Positions 7,185-14,736 of a DNA stretch of 21,092 nucleotides are shown piece after piece. Source of the DNA: JAAYLN01 sp964592855 (GTDB lineage: Bacteria; Verrucomicrobiota; Kiritimatiellia; RFP12; JAAYLN01); the NCBI GenBank assembly GCA_964592855.1, contig CAZQKI010000067.1:1-21092 (forward strand), given 5' to 3'. Under the pieces are notes generated by a model. That model had not been told where the DNA came from. It ran no database searches and saw nothing but the letters and a program-made list of their open reading frames with translations. Position 1 is the first letter of the stretch; the number at the start of each line of letters is the position of its first letter. The translations under genes and the position numbers were made by a program.

Positions 7185-10100
7185 TCAGTCGCCCGCCATC
7201 AGGCGGCCCAGCCGGATGGTGCGCGACTGCGCCGGCACCATGTTGGTCACATAAACCTGCCAGTCGCGCATGGCGATGGCCACCCGCGTCACGCTGATGG
7301 GAAATTGCACGCGTTTGTCGCCGTCCCCGCCGCTGGACGCCCAGTTCCGATCGTCGGCGGCCTGCTTCAACACGAGCCACTCTTCGTCCGCCGCCGCCGC
7401 CGGAGCGACGGGGAGCGGCTGCGAGATGAACCGCCACCCGTCATGATGAATGGCGGACGTGTGCGCAAGCTTGTTCCGGTCCCAGTAATGGGTGGTGCTC
7501 TTGTAGCGCTCCCCGTTCGCGTCCGTGAACTCGAAGAAGACCCGGCCCCAGCAGGAGTTGCCCTTCACCCACACCCCCAGGCGGCCGACCTCGCGGTCGA
7601 CCGGGGTGGGCGCTTTCGCCTTCAGGTAGAGGCCATGCGAGGCGATTCTGGGCACATCGGGTTGCGGCTCCAGCGTCACCTCCGTCACACGCCCTTGCTC
7701 CCCGTCATCGACCGGCGCCAGCGAGAAGCGGCCCACGACCGAGGGGTTGCCGCAAACGTTGATCCGCGGGTTTTCCGCCTCGATCTCCCACTGCGCGGGA
7801 TCGTCAAATGGCGAAACGACAAACGGATTGGCCAGGGGTACCGCGTCATGAATCGGCACGCCCGGCTCGATCCGCACGGCCGGATGTCGGCTCACGAGGT
7901 AGACCGGCGACGGCGAGGCCTCCACCTCGACCCGGCCGCCACGTTGCGACGCCGGCGTCACCGTGTTGCCCATGCCGTCCGTGAGCGCCGCGTCCGCATC
8001 GCCTTTCCCCTCCACGGTCAGCGTGACGGGGCGCCTCCCGGAGAGGGTCCAGATCGGATAGACCCACCGGTCGCCGCGGCGGAACGAAAGGGCGTAAAGA
8101 CTGCGGGAGCCGGTCTCGAGGTAGCCGGCGAACCGGGCGCCGTCGAGGAGAAGGGTCATCGTGGCCCACGCCGCGTAGACGGGTTTGGGCGTCAGCAGCG
8201 GGCTCCGGCGCAGAAACCCGCCGCCGCCGTAAATGGTGGCGTTGTAGGAATCGGAGAAATCCTCGGCGGAGCCGATGTTGATGCTCCAATAGCCGTAGGC
8301 CAGGCACTGCAGGGCGTCGCGGACGTAATAGTCGGCCTGCTCGCGCTCGTTGAGCCCCGATCCCCGCTGCGTGCCGCGGGTGATGTATTCGTAACCCGAC
8401 GAGACGGGGATGTCGTCGTAGCCGTAGATGCGCTGGATTTCCCGGATCCACCAGATTTCCTGCAGATAGCTGTGCTCGGGCTGACCCTCGGGGGTTGTCC
8501 AGCCCGCGACGCCTTCAATGCCGATGCAGTCCATGTATTTTTTGGGGAAGCCGTGGCGGAGCAACTGGACGATCAGCGGCGAATGGGTGTTGCCCACGCT
8601 GAGCTTGATGCCGGGATATTTCGCGCGGTACCAGGCGGCGCGCTCGAAGGCGCGCTTCAACAACAGGTCCAGTTCCTCCTTGCCCTTGGGGGTCAGTTCC
8701 GGCTTGGGTTTGCCCAGCAGTTCCGGATAGGGAAAGTCCTTTTCGCCGTCGGAAATGCTGTTCTCATGAAAGAGCATGCCCATCCGGATGGCGGGGTTCC
8801 GCGCCACGAATGTGTCCAGATCCGCCTCCGTCTTGATCCGTCCCCACGGCACCATGCTGTAGCTGAGCTTGTAGGGCGCCAGGTTGCTTTCCGCATACCG
8901 GTCGGCACCCGCGGGGGAGAGATGCCGCATGCCCAGCCGTTCCATGGCCGGACCCATCACCGCCACATCGTCACAGGTGCCGTGGGAGCCGCAGAACCAC
9001 CAGGTGCCGAAGGGCGATTCGGCGCCCGCCTGGCGCGTGTCGGGCGGCAGCACCACGAAACTCGTCGCCTGCCGCCAGAGCTCGCGCCCGGATGGGTTCT
9101 CCTGTACCGTGACGACGGCGTCGAAGTAGCCGAGCTTCGACGCGGCCAGGGGAATGACCGCGTGTGCGGTTCCCGCGCCGGCCGCCAGCCCCGGGACGGC
9201 GACACGGGATGAATCCGACTGCTTCCGTCCGGCGTAATCTGTGATCTCCCACTTGAGCGTGAGCTCGGCCGCCGGGGCGCGCAGGTTGGCGAAGTGCACT
9301 TCGAAGCGCGGATTCTCCGCTGCGTAGAAGACGTTCGCAGGCACCGGCGAACGGATCTCGACAGCCACCGGACTCCGCTCCAGCGTCATGCCGAAGACCT
9401 GCACCGCACTGGGTGGGCCGATCGGCTTGCGGCGCGTCCCCTTCAGCCGGATGGCCTTCGTGAGTTCGATTTCCCAATGCTGCTTGCCGCGGCCGAAAGC
9501 GGGAGCGTCGTTCCCCAGAAGGTCGGCGATCTCCCCCATTTTGAGCGGCACCGTCACCCGGTAGACGGTCAGCGTCGCCGCGCCTCCCGCCGCCGTTGCA
9601 GACGCCGCGCGAAGGGTGCCCACCCGTTCCACGTGCGGCGGGAGCGGCGCCCCGTCGCCGGAGGGCAGCAGGACGGTGGTGTCGGCAAAGGCTTCGTCGC
9701 AGCGTCCGCCGCTGTCGCCGTAGTGACGCCCGAAGCGCGTGACCCGCAGCGTGAGCACAGGGATGCGGTTCGTGGCGGGCGCCACGGCGCACAGGAGATG
9801 CGCGGCGACATAGTTCGCCTTCGGCACCTGGAGGATGATCGCCTCCGGGCAGCCGATGAACGCGTTGCGGGTCGTGTCGTTGTCGCAATAGCCGCCCCCT
9901 TCGGCCTCTTCCAGCCAGCGGCTCAGTCCGACGTCGATACCGCGCGCCGCCGTTCCGTAGAGAAACGGCACGTCATCCACCGTGTTCATGGCGTTCGTCT
10001 TCAAGCCCGACACCTCCGAGAGGAATGTCCCCTCGCCCGGACGCGCATAGGGTGTCAGGTCAAGCGGCAGGAAGGGCGTTGCCGTCCCGAGCGCCGGCGT

Positions 10101-10760
10101 TTCGTAGGCCTTCAGCAGTTCATTGCCCGGCGCCAGCGTCACGCCGGCCGCATCGAATCCAGGCGCCGCCGGAACCCGGCCGAGGTAGCGACCGTCGAGC
10201 CAGAGCGCCGTACCGTCAGCTTCCTGCTCCAGCCGCACCGTGAACCGGTGCGTCAAGGCTGATGGGAAACGGTCATGCCGCGCGGCCACCTCATCCCGCT
10301 CGGGCGGCAGATAAAAATTCAGGCTGGGGCGGATGAAATAAGGGAGCCGGATGGCGGCCTCGCCGGGGAGCGCCAGCGCCAGCCGGATGAAGGTTTCTGG
10401 CGCCGACATGCGGGCGTAGGCTGCCGGACTCTTCTCCTGCACGTCGCGGCCGCCCATCTTCCAGAGTTCGTTGGCCTCGGGCGGACCGGGGCGGCTGACC
10501 AACTCCAACCCGGCCGACCGCCCGAGGTTAAGCTTCCAGACGGCGTTCGTCGTTCCGAGCCGCCCCACGAGGTGCAGCGCGCGGCCGGCGGCCGGAAGAG
10601 GAACGCGCAGCGCCTGCGGCCCGGCGATCAACGCCACGGTCGGCGGCTCCTGCCCGACCTCCAGCAACGACGGGATGTCCGTCAGTTCGGTCGTGACAGC
10701 AGCTTGAACCACGCATCCCGCCAACACCAGCAGGGCGGCTCCGCAACTCTTAATTCGCAT
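7185..10760 (-). CDS. Large exported TIM-barrel glycoside hydrolase-like protein
   Basis: A 1191-residue exported protein. The N-terminus (MRIKSCGAALLVLAGCVVQA) has a lipobox-like LAGC at 13-16, so it may be a lipoprotein; cleavage by signal peptidase I after VQA is the alternative. Residues ~30-460 are beta-rich (laminin-G/jelly-roll-like blocks such as FTVRLEQEADGTALWLDG). Residues ~465-570 look like an Ig-type domain (NPRFEVHFANLRAPAAEL, LPPDTR linker). Residues ~583-890 look like a clan GH-A-type (beta/alpha)8 barrel: FGTWWFC, KLSYSMVPWGRI, GMLFHENS, IKLSVGNTHSP, CIGIEGVAGW and IPVSSGYEYITRG. Glu791 is a candidate nucleophile, but the usual Asn-Glu acid/base site reads GNTHS. Residues ~975-1185 form a C-terminal beta-sandwich that may bind carbohydrate. 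No named family is recognised; the glycosidase role is inference from fold-like motifs. It is the first gene of a pair with the EFR1-type gene; AGAGGA lies about 12 bases before the ATG. Confidence 0.82.
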   Translation of the reverse strand: MRIKSCGAALLVLAGCVVQAAVTTELTDIPSLLEVGQEPPTVALIAGPQALRVPLPAAGRALHLVGRLGTTNAVWKLNLGRSAGLELVSRPGPPEANELWKMGGRDVQEKSPAAYARMSAPETFIRLALALPGEAAIRLPYFIRPSLNFYLPPERDEVAARHDRFPSALTHRFTVRLEQEADGTALWLDGRYLGRVPAAPGFDAAGVTLAPGNELLKAYETPALGTATPFLPLDLTPYARPGEGTFLSEVSGLKTNAMNTVDDVPFLYGTAARGIDVGLSRWLEEAEGGGYCDNDTTRNAFIGCPEAIILQVPKANYVAAHLLCAVAPATNRIPVLTLRVTRFGRHYGDSGGRCDEAFADTTVLLPSGDGAPLPPHVERVGTLRAASATAAGGAATLTVYRVTVPLKMGEIADLLGNDAPAFGRGKQHWEIELTKAIRLKGTRRKPIGPPSAVQVFGMTLERSPVAVEIRSPVPANVFYAAENPRFEVHFANLRAPAAELTLKWEITDYAGRKQSDSSRVAVPGLAAGAGTAHAVIPLAASKLGYFDAVVTVQENPSGRELWRQATSFVVLPPDTRQAGAESPFGTWWFCGSHGTCDDVAVMGPAMERLGMRHLSPAGADRYAESNLAPYKLSYSMVPWGRIKTEADLDTFVARNPAIRMGMLFHENSISDGEKDFPYPELLGKPKPELTPKGKEELDLLLKRAFERAAWYRAKYPGIKLSVGNTHSPLIVQLLRHGFPKKYMDCIGIEGVAGWTTPEGQPEHSYLQEIWWIREIQRIYGYDDIPVSSGYEYITRGTQRGSGLNEREQADYYVRDALQCLAYGYWSINIGSAEDFSDSYNATIYGGGGFLRRSPLLTPKPVYAAWATMTLLLDGARFAGYLETGSRSLYALSFRRGDRWVYPIWTLSGRRPVTLTVEGKGDADAALTDGMGNTVTPASQRGGRVEVEASPSPVYLVSRHPAVRIEPGVPIHDAVPLANPFVVSPFDDPAQWEIEAENPRINVCGNPSVVGRFSLAPVDDGEQGRVTEVTLEPQPDVPRIASHGLYLKAKAPTPVDREVGRLGVWVKGNSCWGRVFFEFTDANGERYKSTTHYWDRNKLAHTSAIHHDGWRFISQPLPVAPAAAADEEWLVLKQAADDRNWASSGGDGDKRVQFPISVTRVAIAMRDWQVYVTNMVPAQSRTIRLGRLMAGD

Positions 10761-10837
10761 CGGAACTCTGTCCTCTCTTCAACTCAGCGGTTTTCGAAGG
10801 TCAAGCGTACTGGCACCAGCCACCTCTTGCCGGAGTC

Positions 10838-10875
10838 CCGCCTTCAGGCGGAAGCCTGTCAGGGGCTTCAGCCCC
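10838..10875. repeat. Two adjacent short hairpins in an intergenic gap
   Basis: CCGCCTTCAGGCGG (10838-10851) and GGGGCTTCAGCCCC (10862-10875) are perfect palindromic hairpins sharing the loop TTCA, 10 bases apart, in the 203-bp gap between the small secreted protein and the 1191-residue gene. They could act as a 3'-end structure for the upstream operon or be a small dispersed repeat; no T-run follows on the minus strand. Nothing else is evident in the gap. Confidence 0.6.
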
Positions 10876-10963
10876 GATTTCAGCGCTTCTTGCGCCGCTC
10901 TACCTGACATCCATGCACACCCATTCAATCGTCAATCTGGCTCGCGTCGAGAACCGGTTGGCC

Positions 10964-11617
10964 TTACCGCACGAGGATGAGCGTTTCACCCGGCACGACC
11001 AGGGGCACCGCCTGCGCCATCGTGAAGCTGTCGCCCCCGTCGCCCAGACCGCCCGGGCGGAGCATCGTCACTCCGACCACCTTGTCCGACCAGGCGTCGG
11101 CGAGGCCGTCGTTGTGGATATCCAGGGTCAGCCGTTCCGGCAGGCAGGCCTGCGTCAGGTTGGTGAAGACCAGGCCGGAGATCGTGAGCGTGCCGCCGTC
11201 GGCGAAATTGCCCGTGACATCGACCACCAGCGTCCTGCCGCCGTTGGCGTAGGTCACGCTCGCGGCCACGCTGCCGGCTGCGCTGCCGCCGAATGTCGGC
11301 GCCGTCACCGTCGTGTCCCAGGTTTGGATCAGTGCGGCGGGAATCGTCAGCCGCAGGTCGCCCGCCGCCGTGATCGCCGCCGGTGTGCCGTCGCCAACCG
11401 TCACGGTACTGCAGGGGACGTTCGTCCAGGCGCGCGCGATGTTCTGGACACCCGGCAGCGCGAGCGTGAGCGCCGTTCCGCCCAGCCCCGTCGCCACCGA
11501 GGCGGCCGAGCCGTAGCCGTCGCCCGCCCCGCCACTGTACTTGCCGCCGGCAAAGGCGACGCTGCCCAACAGCGCGGCTCCTGCAATCGCCAGTGAAAAA
11601 CGACCAGACATTCTCAT
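10964..11617 (-). CDS. Small secreted beta-rich protein ending in TLILVR
   Basis: A 217-residue protein that I do not recognise. It has a clear signal peptide (MRMSGRFSLAIAGAALLGSVAFA, cleavage expected after residue 23). The mature N-terminus reads GGKYSGGAGDGYGSA, a Gly/Asp-rich motif. The rest is rich in Thr, Val and Gly with alternating patterns typical of beta-strands (TLTISGLVFTNL, ERLTLDIHNDGLADAW) and looks like a surface or cell-wall protein. It ends with GETLILVR, almost identical to the end of the unrelated surface protein at 19849-21092. The start is supported by AAGGAGG five bases upstream. It is the last gene of an operon with two SUMF1-type proteins (18 bp gap). Confidence 0.85.
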   Translation of the reverse strand: MRMSGRFSLAIAGAALLGSVAFAGGKYSGGAGDGYGSAASVATGLGGTALTLALPGVQNIARAWTNVPCSTVTVGDGTPAAITAAGDLRLTIPAALIQTWDTTVTAPTFGGSAAGSVAASVTYANGGRTLVVDVTGNFADGGTLTISGLVFTNLTQACLPERLTLDIHNDGLADAWSDKVVGVTMLRPGGLGDGGDSFTMAQAVPLVVPGETLILVR

Positions 11618-11622
11618 GATAG

Positions 11623-11629
11623 CCTCCTT
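11623..11629 (-). promoter_or_regulatory. Strong ribosome binding site of the small secreted protein
   Basis: AAGGAGG on the minus strand, five bases before ATG. It is the strongest Shine-Dalgarno sequence in the window, suggesting high expression of this last gene of the operon. Confidence 0.6.
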
Positions 11630-11635
11630 CGAAGA

Positions 11636-13138
11636 TCAGGGAACGGAACGTGCGCCACGGATGCCTTGTTTGGCTTCAGGATAATAGTTGCAGCCGTCAT
11701 GGCCGCCCTTCGCCGAAATGGTGCAGTTGAGCACGGTTTCTCCCACACCGCCGCCTCGCGACGTGATCGATCCACCCCCGGAGGACATGGCCGTCTGATA
11801 AGGCCAGTTGCCGACATTGGCGGTGCCATCGGCATTCAATGCCCCGTCGCCGTGCAGGCCGCTGTAGGCTGCGGCCACAGCGTGATAGTAGCTGACCACG
11901 CACTTCTCGCAGACGTTGCCGGCCATTTCAAGGACGCCGTAGTAGCTGGCCCCGGCCTGGAACTGGTCGGTCGTCGCATCCGCCGGGGCGCCGTTGCGCA
12001 GCGGATAGGAGGGCACCACGGTGCCGTAGAAGCCGCCCGCGATCAGCGTGGCGCCGCGGACGGAGGGCGATTCAGCCGCCGTGTTGAGCGCCTTCAGCCG
12101 GTTGATCAGCAACCCGGCGGTCGTACCCCAGGGAAACCCGTTGTCCACCGGACGGTTCGGCCCGCGGCAGGCCTTCTCGTATTCCATTTCGGTGATGGGT
12201 CGAAGGCCTGCCCAGTCGAGATAGGCCAGCCACTCCCGAGCGCCGTTGAAGGTGGGGGTCGTCATCTGACGGAACGTCACGGCGCGCCAGCTGTGGGTGT
12301 TTGCGAAGTTCGGATGCGTGCCGGTGATTGCGCCTGTCGTCCCCTCGAACGTGTAGGCTTGACTGACCACGAGATTGGTCATCAGGTTGGTCGCCTGCAG
12401 GAAGGTCAGCTTGTTGAGGAAGTCGAGGTAGCGGCGGCGCGAAAGTTCGTACTTCATGATGTAGAAGGCGTTGTAGCCGTTGGGATAACGGTTGGTGAAG
12501 GTGCCGACGATGCCGTAGGGCCGCCCGATCCCCGCCGTCATGTTGGTGTAGGGAACCTCGATGGTTCCCAGACCGGCGGCGATCGTGTTGGTCATGGCGG
12601 GGGTGTTGATGTAGGTGACTTTGAATCCCCTGTTGATCTGCGAGGCGTTGTCACCCACGTAGAAGGGCCCCTTGGGAATGTAGACCACCTCCAGCCCATG
12701 CATGCTGATGCGCCCCAGGGCGTCAGGCGGAATGGAGTCGGCATCCAGATCCCATACCAGACGCAATCCGGTGGTGGCTAGCGTTCCCGATCCCTCTGCG
12801 GTGCGCCGCACGAAGGCACCCTTGCAATCGTCCGGCACGTAGATCTGCAGGGACGCATCGGAACCCGGGGACGTTTGCGGCGGGTTGACGCCGCTCCCCT
12901 TGAGCGTGGCGTGAGACCAGGTGACGCCTCCGTCGAGCGAATATTTGGCGAAGAGCCAGGCGGCATCGTGATTGCACGCATCGCGCCAGGAGTTCTCCCA
13001 GGAGAGATCCATCTGGATGACCGCCAGGCGACGGCTGACCGGATGAATCGTGACATTGTCGATATTCAGGTTGTTGGCGACGAGTTGCGTCGCGGCCAGC
13101 GCGGCCAGCGCGAAGATCAGATTGAGTTTCTTTTTCAT
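11636..13138 (-). CDS. Secreted SUMF1-domain protein (paralogue A)
   Basis: A 500-residue exported protein. The signal peptide is about 1-21 (LNLIFALAALAATQLVA), followed by an N-terminal domain (22-~145) with NNLNIDNV, DLSWENSWRD and AAWLFAKYS. The SUMF1/FGE-sulfatase domain spans ~148-500: GLEVVYIPKGPFYVGD, YPNGYNAFYIMKYELS, LRPITEMEYEKACRG, GVLEMAGNVCE, SRGGG and GIRGAR. True formylglycine-generating enzymes carry two active-site cysteines just after the RGGS block; here the stretch is RGGGVGETVLNCTISAKGG, with one Cys in a different place. The protein is therefore more likely a SUMF1-fold surface or binding protein than a sulfatase activator (inference). It lies 28 bp downstream of a paralogue and 18 bp upstream of the small secreted protein. 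GGGAG is nine bases before the ATG. Confidence 0.88.
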   Translation of the reverse strand: MKKKLNLIFALAALAATQLVANNLNIDNVTIHPVSRRLAVIQMDLSWENSWRDACNHDAAWLFAKYSLDGGVTWSHATLKGSGVNPPQTSPGSDASLQIYVPDDCKGAFVRRTAEGSGTLATTGLRLVWDLDADSIPPDALGRISMHGLEVVYIPKGPFYVGDNASQINRGFKVTYINTPAMTNTIAAGLGTIEVPYTNMTAGIGRPYGIVGTFTNRYPNGYNAFYIMKYELSRRRYLDFLNKLTFLQATNLMTNLVVSQAYTFEGTTGAITGTHPNFANTHSWRAVTFRQMTTPTFNGAREWLAYLDWAGLRPITEMEYEKACRGPNRPVDNGFPWGTTAGLLINRLKALNTAAESPSVRGATLIAGGFYGTVVPSYPLRNGAPADATTDQFQAGASYYGVLEMAGNVCEKCVVSYYHAVAAAYSGLHGDGALNADGTANVGNWPYQTAMSSGGGSITSRGGGVGETVLNCTISAKGGHDGCNYYPEAKQGIRGARSVP

Positions 13139-13166
13139 GCGTTACGACTCCCGTTTCCCGTGATCT

Positions 13167-14660
13167 TCAAGGTGCCGTCCTCGCCAGGCGCACACCCCCG
13201 TAACCGGACTGGTAGGCATAGGTCTGCGCACGCCGGTCGCACAATTGGATTTCGGCGGCCCCCCCTTCGAAACCGCCCGACCGGCAGGTGTACTGCCCAC
13301 CAGGGGAAGCTCCGTTCATGGGCGGCCAATCCGATGTGTCGGCGAGGCCGGAGCGAGTCAGTTCCCCCTCGCCATGCAGACCGCTGAACGAGGGCCATTG
13401 CGCAGCCCCCGTGCGGGTGGCGGATCCGGAGGAGATTACCCGGTCCATGACATTCCCGGAGAGTTCCATGACCCCGTAGTAGCCCGCACCCGACTTGACA
13501 CGGCTGGCGCCGTTGGTGGCGAAAGCGCCGACACGAATGGGGCCGTCGGGCGTGCAGATGCTGTAGTTGGCATTCGCCGCCGCCGTTCCTGGAAGCTCGT
13601 TGTCGGCATTGCCGTTCAAGACCGCGGCATAGGTTGTTGGCGCGGCGGCACTTCCCCAGGCGTGCTCGCCGCTGACCGGCAGGCTCGGGCCGCGCCCGGC
13701 CTTCTCAAATTCCATTTCCGTGGCCGGCCGCAGCGCCACCCAGTCGGCATAGGCCACGGCATCCTTCCAGGCTTCCTGGAAAAGCCGGAACGCCGCGGTC
13801 CGGGCAGGCGCCGCCGTGGAGAAGGTTCCGTTCAGGGCGACGGTCGGCACCTCGCCGGTGATCGCGTGACGAAGGAGGTTCTTCAGGTCGGGATAGCGGC
13901 TGGTCGCCTGCTCGAGCGTGAGCAGGTTGAGAAAGTCGGTGTACTGCGCCTCCGACATCTCGTACTTGGCGATGTAATAAGCGTTGTATCCGTTGGGATA
14001 GCCCGCGTTGAAGGTGCCCGTGACACCGCCCGGACGCCCGCAGCCGGCTGGGTTGTAATAGGGGGCAGCCACGGTCCCCGATCCGGCGGAATAGACCTTG
14101 GACATGTCGCCCGTGTTGATGTAGGTGCAGGTCAAGGTGCCGTTCGGACCGCTCGCGGGAAGATCATCTCCCACGTAGAACGGCCCCCGCGGGATGTAGA
14201 CCATTTCAACGCCCATGACCTTGACGATGGCCTGGGCATGGACGGAGACGCCGTCGCCGGCGAAGTCCCAGACGAACTGCATGTTTGTGGTCGCGACAAA
14301 GCCCGAGCCGGGCGCGGCGCGCTGGACCAGCGCTCCTTTCTTGTCCGTCGGCACGATGACTTCAAGCAGGGTGCTGGTGCCGGGCGAAAAGGCCGGCGGA
14401 TTGGTGCCGGAGGCGGAAAGCGTGGCATGTCGCCAGCGGGTGCCGCCGTCGGTCGAGTACTTGACGAAAACCCAGGCGGCGTCGAAGTTCTCGGCATCGC
14501 GCCACGAATTCTCCCAGGAGAGGTCGAAGGCCACCGCCGCCTTCCCGCCTCCGGAGGGGCTCAGCACGACATTCTGCACCGTGAGGTTGTTGGCCCCCGC
14601 CACGCCTGCCAGCAGAAGAACGGCACCCAGTACAAGAAAACGTTCGGCTTTTCTGCTCAT
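13167..14660 (-). CDS. Secreted SUMF1-domain protein (paralogue B)
   Basis: A 497-residue exported protein, paralogous to the gene just downstream. The signal peptide is about 1-23 (FLVLGAVLLLAGVAGA). The N-terminal domain has NNLTVQNVVLS, FDLSWENSWRDAENFDAAW and VFVKYSTDGG. The SUMF1 domain from ~150 contains VEMVYIPRGPFYVGDD, YPNGYNAYYIAKYEMSEAQY, LRPATEMEFEKAGRG, GVMELSGNVMD, CRSGGFEGG and GYGGVRLAR. The Cys pair of active formylglycine-generating enzyme is absent after RSGG (only Cys474 in EIQLCDRRAQ), so sulfatase activation is doubtful. Two ATGs stand side by side; GGGAG is seven bases before the second (14660) and four before the first, so the second is chosen. The frame runs further upstream, but that part has no RBS and would hide the signal peptide. 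It is the first gene of a three-gene operon. Confidence 0.88.
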   Translation of the reverse strand: MSRKAERFLVLGAVLLLAGVAGANNLTVQNVVLSPSGGGKAAVAFDLSWENSWRDAENFDAAWVFVKYSTDGGTRWRHATLSASGTNPPAFSPGTSTLLEVIVPTDKKGALVQRAAPGSGFVATTNMQFVWDFAGDGVSVHAQAIVKVMGVEMVYIPRGPFYVGDDLPASGPNGTLTCTYINTGDMSKVYSAGSGTVAAPYYNPAGCGRPGGVTGTFNAGYPNGYNAYYIAKYEMSEAQYTDFLNLLTLEQATSRYPDLKNLLRHAITGEVPTVALNGTFSTAAPARTAAFRLFQEAWKDAVAYADWVALRPATEMEFEKAGRGPSLPVSGEHAWGSAAAPTTYAAVLNGNADNELPGTAAANANYSICTPDGPIRVGAFATNGASRVKSGAGYYGVMELSGNVMDRVISSGSATRTGAAQWPSFSGLHGEGELTRSGLADTSDWPPMNGASPGGQYTCRSGGFEGGAAEIQLCDRRAQTYAYQSGYGGVRLARTAP

Positions 14661-14708
14661 CATGCAACTCCCAGTGATATTACCGATGCTTTGAACAGCT
14701 TTTACCTT

Positions 14709-14729
14709 ACAGACCTCCGCCAGGTCTGT
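14709..14729 (-). terminator. Possible transcription-end hairpin after the sulfatase operon
   Basis: A perfect 8-bp stem ACAGACCT / AGGTCTGT with a five-base loop, eight bases beyond the stop of the FAD oxidoreductase gene and about 50 bases before the SUMF1 operon. No T-run follows on the minus strand, so an intrinsic terminator is only possible; an attenuating or RNA-stabilising hairpin fits equally. Confidence 0.35.
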
Positions 14730-14736
14730 CAACAGT

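Noticed and set aside
7155..9212. 685-codon open frame on the plus strand
   Set aside because: Antisense to the 1191-residue exported protein, no RBS or domains; explained by high GC content.
11636..14660. Naming the SUMF1 proteins as formylglycine-generating enzymes for the nearby sulfatase
   Set aside because: The active-site cysteine pair is not where FGE has it, and both are exported while the sulfatase appears cytoplasmic.
14709..14729. Confident intrinsic terminator
   Set aside because: The hairpin is perfect but lacks a following U-tract on the minus strand, so it is listed only with low confidence.
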